Assembly (NCBI GenBank): GCA_038746285.1
Contig: JBCDKT010000010.1
Location: forward strand, 23,309-87,308
Direction: 5' to 3'
Origin: Bacteroidota bacterium
GTDB lineage: Bacteria > Bacteroidota > Rhodothermia > Rhodothermales > JANQRZ01
Length of the DNA: 64,000 nt
Below the pieces are notes generated by a model. The model was not told where the DNA came from and searched no databases. It saw nothing but the letters and a program-made list of their open reading frames with translations. Numbering within the stretch: position 1 is the first letter of the stretch; every line of letters starts with the position of its first letter. The position numbers and the translations under genes were made by a program. Shown piece by piece: positions 42,773 through 51,927 of this stretch.

Positions 42773-44194
42773 CTAGAGCCGCGTGAAGTCATTGAAGATC
42801 ACGAACGCCATGAACGCCAGCAGCAGCACGAAACCAATCTGCTGCACCACCACTCGGACCCGGACCGAGGGTTCTCGGCGGGTGATGCCCTCGTAGAGCA
42901 AGAACACCAGGTGCCCGCCGTCGAGCACCGGGATTGGCAGGATGTTGAACACGGCGAGCGCGATCGAAAGGTTGGCGACGAGAAACCAGAACTGCTCCAT
43001 GCCGGCATCGGCGGCCTGCTTGGTGGCCTGGGCGATCATCACCGGGCCGCCGACGCTCTCGCGCACGTCGTCCTTGCCGGTGAAGAGGCGGCTGATGAGG
43101 CGGCCGTAGAGCGAGATCCAGTTCCACGCCTCGGCGCTGCCCGCCACGACGGCCTCGCCGAGCCCGTAGCTCCGCTGCCGGAGCCCGAAGACCGCCTCCA
43201 GCATCTCGCCGCCCGGGGGGTACACGCCGAGCACGAACCGCTCTGGCCCGCCGTCCTGGCCGTCGGTGCGGTTGGGCGTCAGCGGCGCTTCGTAGATGGC
43301 CTCCCCTGCCCGCGACTCGACCGGCTCTAGGTCCGCGTCCTCGGCGGCGAGCGAGTCGGGACGAGCCCAGCGGACGGCGACGGGCTGGCCCTCCGTCCGC
43401 TGGATCAGGTCGGCCATCTGCTCCCAGAACGCGACGGACTCGTCGCCGATGGTGAGGATGCGGTCGCCGCGCTGGAGCCCGGCCTCGGCGGCGGGGCCGC
43501 CCGGGACCACGTCGCCGACGAGCGCAGGGAGCGCGGTCACCCCGAACCGGCCCTTCGCCGCGTTGAGGCGCGAGGCGAAGTCCTCGGGGGCCGTCACGGT
43601 CACGGGCTCGCCTGCGCGCTCGACGGTGAAGGTCGCCCGGTCGGCTGCGAGGGCTTCGATCCCGCCCGTCGGGTTGAACGCCTCCACCGGGTCACCGTTG
43701 ACGGCCACGAGCCGGTCGCCCGTCTCGAGCCCGATCTCGGCCGCGAGCGAGCCGTCCTGGACGTAGATCGCCTCGACGTTGTCGTTCGGGATGTAGGTCT
43801 CGCCGTAGCCCCACTTGATCCCGATGAAGATGGCGAAGGCCAGGACGATGTTGAAGACGACGCCGGCGATGATGACCACGATCCGCTGCCACACCGGCTT
43901 GGCGCGGAACTCCCACGGCTCCGGCTCGCGGTCGGCGAAGTCGGTGTCCATCGACTCGTCCACCATCCCGGAGATCTTGACGTAGCCGCCGAGCGGCACG
44001 GCTCCGATCCGGTACTCGGTCTCGCCGACGGTCTTGCTGACGATGCGCGGCGGAAAGCCGATCGAGAACTGCTCGACCCGCATCTTGAAGAGCTTAGCTG
44101 CGAGGAAGTGGCCCAGCTCGTGGATGAAGACGAGGATGCCGAGCGCGAGGCCGACCCAGAAGATGTACTGGAAAATGGTGACGACGAGGTCCAT
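42773..44194 (-). CDS. rseP: Site-2 intramembrane metalloprotease RseP
   Basis: 473 residues. Zinc motif HELGH at 25-29 (VFIHELGHFLAAKLF) in the first helix, two PDZ-like regions in the centre (GDRLVAVNGDPVEAFNP; GDRILTIGDESVAFW), and the C-terminal LDG motif (VFNILPIPVLDGGHLVFLLYEG). RseP cleaves anti-sigma factors within the inner membrane. It is just downstream of the dxr gene (78 bp apart, same direction), an arrangement common in bacteria. Confidence 0.94.
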   Translation of the reverse strand: MDLVVTIFQYIFWVGLALGILVFIHELGHFLAAKLFKMRVEQFSIGFPPRIVSKTVGETEYRIGAVPLGGYVKISGMVDESMDTDFADREPEPWEFRAKPVWQRIVVIIAGVVFNIVLAFAIFIGIKWGYGETYIPNDNVEAIYVQDGSLAAEIGLETGDRLVAVNGDPVEAFNPTGGIEALAADRATFTVERAGEPVTVTAPEDFASRLNAAKGRFGVTALPALVGDVVPGGPAAEAGLQRGDRILTIGDESVAFWEQMADLIQRTEGQPVAVRWARPDSLAAEDADLEPVESRAGEAIYEAPLTPNRTDGQDGGPERFVLGVYPPGGEMLEAVFGLRQRSYGLGEAVVAGSAEAWNWISLYGRLISRLFTGKDDVRESVGGPVMIAQATKQAADAGMEQFWFLVANLSIALAVFNILPIPVLDGGHLVFLLYEGITRREPSVRVRVVVQQIGFVLLLAFMAFVIFNDFTRL

Positions 44195-44272
44195 CGGCGG
44201 GGTCTTGGTCAGTGGTCAGGTGCTGCCGTGTGCCAACGGGCAGCCAACCGGCGAGCGTACCCGAGGCTCCGG

Positions 44273-45478
44273 CTAGACCGTGAGGCTTCCGTGGAGTTCC
44301 CGCACGCGGGCGCGGGCCTCGCGGTCTACGGCCTCGAGCGCGCCGAGCGAGTCCGGCCGGCTGGTGCCTGCCTGTTCGAGGGCGGCTTCGACGAGGCGGG
44401 GGATGTCGGTGAAGCCGATCTGCTCCTCCAGGAAGAGGGCGACGGCGACTTCGTTGGCGGCGTTGAGCACAGCGGGCGCGGTGCCGCCCGCGTCGAGCGC
44501 GTCGAAGGCGAGGCGGAGGCACGGGAAGCGGGCGAGGTCCGGCTCCTCGAAATCGAGCCGGGCGAGGTCGGACCAGTCGATGCGGGGGTGCGGGGCGGGC
44601 CAGCGGTCGGGGAACGAGAGGGCGTACTGGATCGGGACGCGCATGTCGGGCACGCCGAGCTGCGCCTTCGCTGAGCCGTCGTTGAAGGTGACGAAGGAAT
44701 GGATAATCGACTGCGGGTGGACGAGGACGCGGATCTGCTCTGGCCCGAGGTCGAACATCCACCGCGCCTCGATCACCTCCAGACCCTTGTTCATTAGCGT
44801 GGCCGAGTCGATCGTGATCTTGGCCCCCATGTCCCAGTTGGGATGGTCGAGCGCTTCCGCCTTCGTGATCGCCTCGAACGTCCCGGCTGGGCGCGTGCGG
44901 AACGGCCCGCCCGAGGCCGTCAGCGTGAGCGTCTCGACCGACCCCGGCGGCTCGCCGACGAGGCACTGGAAGAGCGCCGAGTGCTCGCTGTCGACCGGCA
45001 GCACGGCCGTGTCGTGCCGCGCCGCGAGGTCGCGCACCAGCTCGCCGGCCACAACGAGCGTCTCCTTGTTGGCGAGGGCGATCCGCTTCCCAGCCCGGAT
45101 CGCGGCCAGCGTAGGCCGCATCCCCGCGAACCCGACGACGGCCGAGACGACCGTGTCGGCCTCGCCTGCTCGCCCGACGGCCTCCATCCCCTCGTCGCCC
45201 GTCAGCACCTCGACGCCGGTCCCGGCGAGGGCATCGCGGAGGCCGGGGGCCCGCGCCGCGTCGCGGAGGGCGACGAACTGCGGCCGGAACGCCCGCGCCT
45301 GCTCGGCCAGGAGGTCGGCGTTGGTGTGGGCAGAGAGCGCGACCACGCGGAACCGCTCGGGGAAGAGGCGGACGACCTCCAGCGTCTGCGTGCCGATCGA
45401 GCCGGTGGAGCCGAGGATGGCGAGGCCGCGGGGGCCGGCAGCGGGCAGCCGGACGGGCGCGTCGAGGCGAGGCAGCAT
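44273..45478 (-). CDS. dxr: 1-deoxy-D-xylulose-5-phosphate reductoisomerase
   Basis: 401 residues. NADPH motif GSTGSIG at 23-29 (LAILGSTGSIGTQTLEVV), substrate and metal segments ANKETLVVAGELV, LPVDSEHSALFQCL, LTASGGPFRT and MGAKITIDSATLMNKGLEVIEA are all present. It makes MEP in the non-mevalonate isoprenoid pathway. ATG 45478 begins just before the Rossmann fold; the longer frame upstream is a shadow. Confidence 0.96.
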   Translation of the reverse strand: MLPRLDAPVRLPAAGPRGLAILGSTGSIGTQTLEVVRLFPERFRVVALSAHTNADLLAEQARAFRPQFVALRDAARAPGLRDALAGTGVEVLTGDEGMEAVGRAGEADTVVSAVVGFAGMRPTLAAIRAGKRIALANKETLVVAGELVRDLAARHDTAVLPVDSEHSALFQCLVGEPPGSVETLTLTASGGPFRTRPAGTFEAITKAEALDHPNWDMGAKITIDSATLMNKGLEVIEARWMFDLGPEQIRVLVHPQSIIHSFVTFNDGSAKAQLGVPDMRVPIQYALSFPDRWPAPHPRIDWSDLARLDFEEPDLARFPCLRLAFDALDAGGTAPAVLNAANEVAVALFLEEQIGFTDIPRLVEAALEQAGTSRPDSLGALEAVDREARARVRELHGSLTV

Positions 45479-45599
45479 GGGAAGCGGCGGGTGTCGAGGG
45501 TCGGGCACCGAGAGTGCGGGCGCGCGGCGCTGAGAAACAACAAGCGGCGAAACATACGCGTTGAGGCTCCATACCACAACGCCGCGCTCCCGGCTCACC

Positions 45600-47483
45600 A
45601 TGCACGTTCGCTTTTTTACCGCTCTCTTCGTCGCGCTGCTTGCCACGCCGGTTCTCCCCGCGCTCGCGCAGCAAAACAACGGATGGACGATCCAGCGCCG
45701 GGGCGGTGAGGAGCAGGGCAAATTCCGGCTCGCCGACGCCTACCTCCGCGCCGGGCAGACCGACCGCGCCCTGGCGATGCTCGAGGACCTCCTCGCCGCC
45801 GAGCCTAACTCGTTCCCGGTCTACGACAAACTCAAGGAGGCCTACGTCACCGCCAAGCGCTACGGCGACGCACTCGCGCTCATCGAGAGCCGCATGGAGC
45901 AGACGGCCGCGACCCCGAACCTCCTCGCCGAGCAGGGCCGCCTGCACTTCCTGAACGACGACCCGGAGGCCGCCGCCGCCGCGTGGCAAGCGGCCTTCGA
46001 CTCCGCCCCGGCGCGCGCCTCGACCTACCAGCAGGTCGCCACGGCGCAGATCACCGTACGGCTCTACGACGACGCCGTCGCCACGCTCCTCCAGGGCCGC
46101 GCCCGCACCGGCGACCCGGCGCGCTACCGCATCCGCTTGGCCGACCTCTACGGCCGAACGGGCAAGCAGGAGCAGGCCTTCGAGGAGTACGCCGCACTCC
46201 TCGGCGGCGACCCGCAGCGGCTCAGCTTCGTGCAGTCGCGCATCGGGCAGATGTTGGAGCAGGACGGGGCCGACGCGGCGTTCACAGCCGCGCTCGAACG
46301 GCTCATCCGGCGCGAGCCGCTCGTCCTCCCCTACCGCGAGCTCGCGGCCTGGCTCTACGCCGAGACCGGCGACTTCGGCGCCGCGCTCGACGCCGTCCGC
46401 GCCCTCGACCGGCTGCGCAGCGAGCAGGGCCAGAGCCTCTTCGTCTTCGCTGAGTCCGCCCTCAGCGCCGAGGCCTTCGACGAAGCGCTCGCCGCCTACC
46501 AGATCGTCCTCGACCGCCACGCCGACGGGCCGATGGCTCCGTTCGCGCTCCTCGGCACGGCCTTGCTCCACGAGCGCCGCGCCGAGGCAGGCGGCGAGCG
46601 CGCCTTCGACGCCGGCGGCAACCGCATCCCGGCGACCGACTACGACGCCGCGCTCGCCCGCTACGAGCAGTTTCTCCGCGAGCACCCGACGCACCCGAGC
46701 CAGCCGGTCGCGCTCCGCCGCCTCGCGGGCCTGCAGAAAGACGTGCTCCGGGACTACGGCCAGGCCGAGGCGCTCCTGCGCGACATCCTGCGCCGCTACC
46801 CGGACGGCGAGGTCGCCGCCGAGGCCCGGCTCGATCTCGGCGAGGTGGCGATTCTGCGCGACGACCTCGTGGCAGCGCGCACCGCGTTCGCGGGCGTGGA
46901 AGAGGGCGAGCGGATCGGCGAGGCGGCGGAGCGGGCGCGGCTCGAACTCGCCCGGCTCGCGTTCTACGAGGGCCAGTTCGAAACGGCCAAGCTGCGCACC
47001 CAGGCGATGAACCGCAACACCGCCACCGACGTCGCCAACGACGCCATCGAACTCAAGCTGCTCGTCTCCGAGAACACCGGGCCGGACTCGACAAACGCCC
47101 CGCTCCGCGCGTTTGCCCGCGCCCGGCTGCTCCAGCGCCAGCAGCGCCCCGCCCTCGCCCTCGACGCCGTGGACAGCCTCCTCGCCGCCGCGCCCGGCCA
47201 CAAGCTCTCCGACGAAGCCCACTTCCTCCGCGCCGACCTGCTCCGCGCCCTCGGCCGCTTCGACGAGGCCCTCGACGCGCTCGACGCCTTCCCCGGCCAG
47301 TTCGGGGACAGCCACCTCGCCGACCACGCCGTCTTCACCGCCGCCGAACTCCAGGAACGGGACCTCGCCGACCCGCAAGCCGCCATCGCCGGCTATGCCG
47401 ACCTCCTCGCCCGCTACCCCGGCTCCCTCCTCGCCCCCGAAGCCCGCGCCCGCATCCGCCGTTTGAGAGGAGACGGAGTATGA
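45600..47483 (+). CDS. Secreted tetratricopeptide-repeat protein
   Basis: 627 residues with signal peptide (TALFVALLATPVLPALAQ). Most of the protein consists of TPR-like helical repeats (LADAYLRAGQTDRALAMLEDLLAAEPNSF; AEQGRLHFLNDDPEAAAAAWQAAFDSAP; LADLYGRTGKQEQAFEEYAALLGG; AEALLRDILRRYPDGEVAAEARLDLGEVA). It resembles YbgF/BamD-like periplasmic scaffolds but is larger. Its catalytic role is unlikely. It is divergent from dxr; the start codon is preferred at 45600 because it begins the signal peptide. Confidence 0.85.
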   Translation: MHVRFFTALFVALLATPVLPALAQQNNGWTIQRRGGEEQGKFRLADAYLRAGQTDRALAMLEDLLAAEPNSFPVYDKLKEAYVTAKRYGDALALIESRMEQTAATPNLLAEQGRLHFLNDDPEAAAAAWQAAFDSAPARASTYQQVATAQITVRLYDDAVATLLQGRARTGDPARYRIRLADLYGRTGKQEQAFEEYAALLGGDPQRLSFVQSRIGQMLEQDGADAAFTAALERLIRREPLVLPYRELAAWLYAETGDFGAALDAVRALDRLRSEQGQSLFVFAESALSAEAFDEALAAYQIVLDRHADGPMAPFALLGTALLHERRAEAGGERAFDAGGNRIPATDYDAALARYEQFLREHPTHPSQPVALRRLAGLQKDVLRDYGQAEALLRDILRRYPDGEVAAEARLDLGEVAILRDDLVAARTAFAGVEEGERIGEAAERARLELARLAFYEGQFETAKLRTQAMNRNTATDVANDAIELKLLVSENTGPDSTNAPLRAFARARLLQRQQRPALALDAVDSLLAAAPGHKLSDEAHFLRADLLRALGRFDEALDALDAFPGQFGDSHLADHAVFTAAELQERDLADPQAAIAGYADLLARYPGSLLAPEARARIRRLRGDGV

Positions 47484-47549
47484 GCCTGTCGGAAGGATTG
47501 AGGGACTTGAGGACTAGGAGATTGAGGTCTCGCTGTCTAGCTTCAAATA

Positions 47550-47619
47550 GTCATCCCCGCGAAGGCGGGGATCCAGAAGCGTAGCCAAACCGGTAGATTC
47601 CCGCCTTCGCGGGAATGAC
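47550..47619. repeat. Composite palindromic repeat, copy 5 (REP/BIME-like)
   Basis: GTCATCCCCGCGAAGGCGGGG on the left and CCCGCCTTCGCGGG then AATGAC on the right, separated by about 20 bp. It lies between the TPR gene and the small lipoprotein gene. Confidence 0.8.
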
Positions 47620-47645
47620 GAGACATAGACTTTACGGCTGGCCGC

Positions 47646-48026
47646 ATGCGAATCTTCTTAGTCCTGCTCCTCATGCTTCTCGTCGCTGGATGCGACGCTG
47701 TCATCGGTGACCCCATCTGCACTGGCGAGTTCGTACCGGGGTTGAGGGTCTCGGTGCGAGATGCCGACACCGGAGAACCCGCCGCCTTCGAGGCTCTCGG
47801 CATCGCCCGTGACGCTGGCTTCGCCGACACGCTCGGCACGTACGACGAGGTGCCCCCAGAGCCGGGTGACCTCGATCTGCTCGGTGCGTGGGAGCGCGCG
47901 GGGCGCTATGACGTCACGATCAGCAAGGCTGGATACCAGACCTGGCGACGCGAGAACGTCCGCGTCACCGAAGACGAGTGCCACGTCCGCACTGTCGAAC
48001 TCGAAGCTCTACTCGAACGGGAATAG
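47646..48026 (+). CDS. Small lipoprotein with carboxypeptidase-regulatory-like fold
   Basis: 126 residues. Lipobox LLVAGC after a hydrophobic leader (MRIFLVLLLMLLVAGC). The mature part LRVSVRDADTGEPAAFEALGIARDAGF ... YDVTISKAGYQTWRRENVRVTEDECHVRTVELE fits a carboxypeptidase-regulatory/CNA-type beta-sandwich. It includes two further cysteines that may form a disulfide. Its role is unknown. It lies 27 bp after a palindromic repeat. Confidence 0.72.
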   Translation: MRIFLVLLLMLLVAGCDAVIGDPICTGEFVPGLRVSVRDADTGEPAAFEALGIARDAGFADTLGTYDEVPPEPGDLDLLGAWERAGRYDVTISKAGYQTWRRENVRVTEDECHVRTVELEALLERE

Positions 48027-48075
48027 GACCGACCCTTTCTTCCCGCTCTCCCTGTTCTTACCGCTCCAACTCGCT

Positions 48076-49335
48076 ATGCGACTCCTCAACCTCCTCGCCG
48101 TGCTCCTGCTGCTCCCAGTCCAGGCCAGCGGCCAGGACCTCCTCATCCCAATGGACGAGCGGCAGAGCGACCATCTCAAAGCGTACGGCGCGGTCTACTG
48201 GGCGCTCGACCGGGGGATGAGCGTCGAGTGGCTGCTGAACTACCGGGGCGGGTCGTTCCTCGCAGCGGGCACGGACGTGCTCCAGCAGGAGCTCCGCATC
48301 CGCGGCGTGAGCTTCGAGCCCCTCGGCGGCGGGCAGGCCGCGCAGGTCATCGCCGAGGTCGAGAGTCCCGGCTCCAACACGAGCGTGGTGCGGCTGGAAA
48401 AGGCCCCGCAGATCGCCGTCTACGCGCCCAAGCAGTCGCTCCCCTGGGACGACGCCGTGACGCTCGCCCTCACCTACGCCGAGGTGCCGTACGACCTCGT
48501 CTACGACCCCGACGTGCTCGACGACAAGCTCAGCGAGTACGACTGGCTGCACCTCCACCACGAGGACTTCACCGGGCAGTACGGCAAGTTCTTCGCCTCC
48601 TACCGCAACGCGGCGTGGTACCGCGAGCAGGTACGCGACGCCGAGGCCAGCGCCCGCGCCTACGGGTTCAGTAAGGTCAGCGAACTCAAGCTCGCCGTCG
48701 CCGAGAAGATCCGCGCCTACGTCGCGGGCGGCGGCTTCCTCTTCGCGATGTGCTCCGGCACCGACACCTTCGACATCGCCCTCGCCGCCCGGGGGCTCGA
48801 CATCGTCCCGCAGGAGCTCGACGGCGACACGTTCGACCCCGACGCCGCCGGCCGCCTCGACTATTCGCGGACGCTCGCCTTCCAGAACTTCCGCCCGAGC
48901 TTCAACGCCCTCGAGTACGAGCACTCCGACATCGACGTGACGCCGCCGCCGCAGCTCCGCAACCCGGCCGTGGACTACTTCACCCTCTTCGACTTCTCCG
49001 CCAAGTGGGACCCCGTCCCGACGATGCTCACCCAGAACCACGTCGCCACCGTCAAGGGCTTCATGGGGCAGACGACCAACTTCCGCAAGCACCTCGTCAA
49101 GCCCGGCGTGGTCGTCCTCGCCGAGGCACCGGGGCGCGGCGAGGTGCGCTACCTCTACGGCCCGCTCGGGCAGGGTTTCTTCGCCTTCTACGGCGGCCAC
49201 GACCCCGAGGACTACCAGCACTTCGTCGGCGACCCGCCGACGGACCTCGCCCTCCACAAGCACTCGCCCGGCTACCGGCTGATCCTGAACAACGTCCTCT
49301 TCCCGGCCGCCAAAAAGCAGAAGCGCAAGACGTGA
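48076..49335 (+). CDS. Secreted protein of the family often labelled asparagine synthetase B in Bacteroidota
   Basis: 419 residues with signal peptide (LNLLAVLLLLPVQASG). Conserved blocks include LLIPMDERQSDHLKAYGAVYWAL, VEWLLNYRGGSF, LEKAPQIAVYAPKQSLPWDDAVTLALTYAEVPYDLVYD and FLFAMCSGTDTFDIALAA. It lacks the glutaminase and synthetase domains of true AsnB, so the usual database name is probably wrong. The GTGA overlap with the next gene means the two are coupled. Its function is unknown. Confidence 0.75.
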   Translation: MRLLNLLAVLLLLPVQASGQDLLIPMDERQSDHLKAYGAVYWALDRGMSVEWLLNYRGGSFLAAGTDVLQQELRIRGVSFEPLGGGQAAQVIAEVESPGSNTSVVRLEKAPQIAVYAPKQSLPWDDAVTLALTYAEVPYDLVYDPDVLDDKLSEYDWLHLHHEDFTGQYGKFFASYRNAAWYREQVRDAEASARAYGFSKVSELKLAVAEKIRAYVAGGGFLFAMCSGTDTFDIALAARGLDIVPQELDGDTFDPDAAGRLDYSRTLAFQNFRPSFNALEYEHSDIDVTPPPQLRNPAVDYFTLFDFSAKWDPVPTMLTQNHVATVKGFMGQTTNFRKHLVKPGVVVLAEAPGRGEVRYLYGPLGQGFFAFYGGHDPEDYQHFVGDPPTDLALHKHSPGYRLILNNVLFPAAKKQKRKT

Positions 49336-49760
49336 TCCGACTCTTCTTCCTCGTCCTCCTCGCAGCTAGTGCCGCGCCCGCTGCGGCGCAGTTCGGCATC
49401 GGCGGGCAGGTCGGCGACCCGACGGGCCTCGCGCTCCGCTTCGGGGCCGGCCCGAGCGCGTTCGACCTCGCCGCCGGGTGGGACCTCGACGATGACCGTC
49501 TCTTCGTACAGGGGCACCTGCTGCTGCGCGAGCGCCGCGTCCCCGGCGCGGCGGCCGACCTCCGCTACTTCTACGGCCCCGGTGCCTTCCTCAGCGCCGC
49601 CGACGACCGGGACACCGGCGTCGGCTTCAGCTTCAACGCCGGACTGGGATTTCACACCGGCCCCATCGAGATTTTCGGCCAGCTCACCCCGCGTCTCGCT
49701 CTCGCGCCGGACACCGACTTCGACCTCGGCGGCGCGCTCGGCCTGCGCTACTATCCGTGA
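49332..49760 (+). CDS. Small outer-membrane-type beta-barrel protein
   Basis: 142 residues from GTG at 49332, which overlaps the previous stop codon (GTGA). Signal peptide IRLFFLVLLAASAAPAAAQ, then alternating hydrophobic strands (LALRFGAGPSAFDLAAGWDL, LFVQGHLLLRERRV, VGFSFNAGLGFHTGPIEIFGQLTPRLAL) ending in ALGLRYYP, typical of a small outer-membrane barrel. It probably works with the upstream secreted protein. Function unknown. Confidence 0.7.
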   Translation: MIRLFFLVLLAASAAPAAAQFGIGGQVGDPTGLALRFGAGPSAFDLAAGWDLDDDRLFVQGHLLLRERRVPGAAADLRYFYGPGAFLSAADDRDTGVGFSFNAGLGFHTGPIEIFGQLTPRLALAPDTDFDLGGALGLRYYP

Positions 49761-49871
49761 CCGGGTGGGTGCCGTTTGCTCCTGTGGTCACGGAGGTGAA
49801 GCGAGTGCCGTAGTTTTGCCTCGTGGCGCCGCTGCCCCACTCACCCAATCGCCGGTTCAATCAATCACCCA

Positions 49872-50276
49872 ATGGAATCCCGTCCGATCCGCGTACTCAT
49901 GGCCAAGATCGGCCTCGACGGGCACGACCGAGGTGCGAAGGTCGTGGCCGCCGCGCTGCGCGACGCGGGGATGGAGGTGATCTACACCGGACTGCGCAAG
50001 ACGCCGGAGCAGGTCGTCTCGGCGGCGCTGCAGGAGGACGTGGACGTGATCGGCGTCTCGATCCTCTCAGGCGCGCACGGGACCGTCTTCCGCAAGCTCC
50101 GCGACGGGCTGGAGGCCGAAGGCATGGGCGACGTGGTGGTGATCGGCGGCGGGGTGATCCCGGGCGAGGATATCCCTGAGCTGGAGGCGATGGGCGTCGG
50201 CAAGGTCTTCACGCCGGGGACGCCGCTGGCCGAGATCGTAGCGTACCTTCGAGAGGCGGTCGTGCACGAGGCGTGA
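49872..50276 (+). CDS. Cobalamin B12-binding domain protein (methylmalonyl-CoA mutase C-terminal type)
   Basis: 134 residues, a stand-alone B12-binding domain. DxHxxG motif at Asp16, His18, Gly21 ([29 protein letters not shown]), then [15 protein letters not shown] and [30 protein letters not shown]. This is the small subunit of split methylmalonyl-CoA or related acyl-CoA mutases. The catalytic large subunit is not in the window. Cytosolic. Confidence 0.92.
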   Translation: MESRPIRVLMAKIGLDGHDRGAKVVAAALRDAGMEVIYTGLRKTPEQVVSAALQEDVDVIGVSILSGAHGTVFRKLRDGLEAEGMGDVVVIGGGVIPGEDIPELEAMGVGKVFTPGTPLAEIVAYLREAVVHEA

Positions 50277-50369
50277 TGGGCGAGGGTACCCGCCGAAACG
50301 TGGGATACTGAAATCACGCATCACGTCTCCAGGCACTCTCTCGAAACCGGCTCAACGCTACCCACCCCC

Positions 50370-51299
50370 GTGCCTCCCCTTTACCAGCGCGTCCTCCTCA
50401 CCGGTGCCAACGGCCTCGTCGGGCAGGCGCTCGTCGAGCGGCTCAGCGCCGAGCCCGAGGTGGACCTGCTAGCGACGGGCCGCGACCCCCGGCCGCGCTT
50501 CACGGCCGGCTCGTGCGGCTACACGCCACTCGACATCACCGACGCCGAGGCGGTCCGGCGGCTGTTCGTGGACTTCGCGCCGGGCGTGGTCATCAACTGC
50601 GCGGCGGTGACGAAGGTGGAGGACGGCGAGGCCAACCGCGACGCCTGCTGGACGGTCAACGTCGACGCCGTGGCCGCGCTCGGCGAGCGCTGCAAGGCGC
50701 ACGGGGCCCGCCTCGTCCAGCTCTCGACCGACTTCGTCTTCGACGGCACCGCCGGTCCCTACGACGAGCGCGGCCGGCCCGACCCGATCAACTTCTACGG
50801 ACGCTCCAAGTGGGCCAGCGAGAACGCCGTCCGCGCCGCCGGCCTCCGCCGTTGGACCGTCGTCCGCACCGCGCTCGGCTTCGGGACGGGCGCGGCGCTC
50901 CGCCGGTCCAACTTCGGCCTCTGGCTCACCGACCGTCTCCAGCGCAGCGTCCCGACTGAGGTCTGCACCGACCAGCTCCGCACGCCGACCTACATCCCCG
51001 ACCTCGCCGACGGGATCGCCCGCGCCGTCCGCCTCGGCAAGAACGGGCTCTACCACCTCGCCGGGCGCGAGATCATCTCGGTCTTCGACTTTGCCCGCCG
51101 CCTCGCCGAGCGGTTCGACCTCGACCCGGCGCTCCTCACCCCGACGACGACCGACGTGCTGCACCCGGACGCACCGCGCCCGCTCCGCACCGGGCTGCTG
51201 ATCCTCAAAGCCGAGACCGAACTCGGCTACAAGCCGCGCGCGCTCGACGACGCGCTCGACCACTTCGGCCGGCGGCTCGGGATTCCGGTAACGCAGTAG
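50370..51299 (+). CDS. SDR-family sugar-nucleotide reductase (RmlD-like)
   Basis: 309 residues from GTG 50370. Motif LLTGANGLVGQALVERL (Gly12, Gly15, Gly18), VVINCAAVTKVEDGEANRDACWTVNV, LSTDFVFDGTAGPYDE and catalytic YGRSKW. This closely matches dTDP-4-dehydrorhamnose reductase and related SDR enzymes. No other rhamnose genes are adjacent, so the exact substrate is not proved. Cytosolic. Confidence 0.82.
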   Translation: MPPLYQRVLLTGANGLVGQALVERLSAEPEVDLLATGRDPRPRFTAGSCGYTPLDITDAEAVRRLFVDFAPGVVINCAAVTKVEDGEANRDACWTVNVDAVAALGERCKAHGARLVQLSTDFVFDGTAGPYDERGRPDPINFYGRSKWASENAVRAAGLRRWTVVRTALGFGTGAALRRSNFGLWLTDRLQRSVPTEVCTDQLRTPTYIPDLADGIARAVRLGKNGLYHLAGREIISVFDFARRLAERFDLDPALLTPTTTDVLHPDAPRPLRTGLLILKAETELGYKPRALDDALDHFGRRLGIPVTQ

Positions 51300-51354
51300 A
51301 CGGTCAGACGGTGGCGCGGAGCGCGGCGGCCTTGCTAGCTTAATCGGTTTTCGT

Positions 51355-51402
51355 CCACTGTCCCACTGTCCCACTGTCCCACTGTCCCACTGTCCCACTG
51401 TC
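51355..51402. repeat. 8-bp tandem repeat (6 copies)
   Basis: Six copies of CCACTGTC from 51355, ending at the stop codon of the META-like gene at 51401. It lies between the two convergent genes. This kind of short tandem array can vary in copy number. Confidence 0.85.
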
Positions 51403-51802
51403 ACTCGGCCTCGAAGCGGAAGATGCTCAGTGCGTCGTCGCGGTCGGCGATGAGGAGGAGACCGTCGTCGGAGAGCGAGAAGGCCACACGGTCGGCAGCC
51501 CCGAGGCGCGGGCCGAGGTCGAGCATGCTGGGGCACGCCCGCTCGGTGCAGCCCAGGAGGCTGAAGTCGAGTTCGTTGCTGGCGCGTCCGATGCGCCCCT
51601 CGCACCGGTTGCAGGACTCGATCTCGACGGCGGTGTCGCTCGTGAACCGAATCGACGCCGGTGCCAGCGCCGTGCTGTCGCCCGGCGGCAGCGCGATCTC
51701 GCGGAGCGCCCACCCTACGCCGACGAGGTCGTTTTCGAGGTTCTCGTCGTCGCAGCCGGTTGCACTGAGCGCGAGGGCCAGAAGGAACAGGCGGAGGAGC
51801 AT
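51401..51802 (-). CDS. META-domain (HslJ-like) lipoprotein
   Basis: 133 residues. Lipobox LSATGC after a leader (LLRLFLLALALSATGC). The mature part has the META-domain layout: WALREIALPPGDSTALAPASIRFTSDTAVEIESCNRCEGRIGRASNELDFSLLG. Three or more cysteines may form disulfides. META proteins are linked to stress or secretion, but the function is not fixed. The stop codon abuts a tandem repeat. Confidence 0.75.
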   Translation of the reverse strand: MLLRLFLLALALSATGCDDENLENDLVGVGWALREIALPPGDSTALAPASIRFTSDTAVEIESCNRCEGRIGRASNELDFSLLGCTERACPSMLDLGPRLGAADRVAFSLSDDGLLLIADRDDALSIFRFEAE

Positions 51803-51927
51803 CGGGTCGGCGGGAGGCGGAGAGACAAAGGTAGCGTGAACATCGGCAGCCGCGCCGGCAAATCAACGTGACGCACGGCGGGCGGTGATATTTTGACGGT
51901 CTCTTTTTTTACCTTGCAATAACAGCC

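Noticed and set aside
48228..48674. Arginine-rich frame inside the asparagine-synthetase-like gene
   Set aside because: Shadow frame; the correct frame has a signal peptide and conserved blocks.
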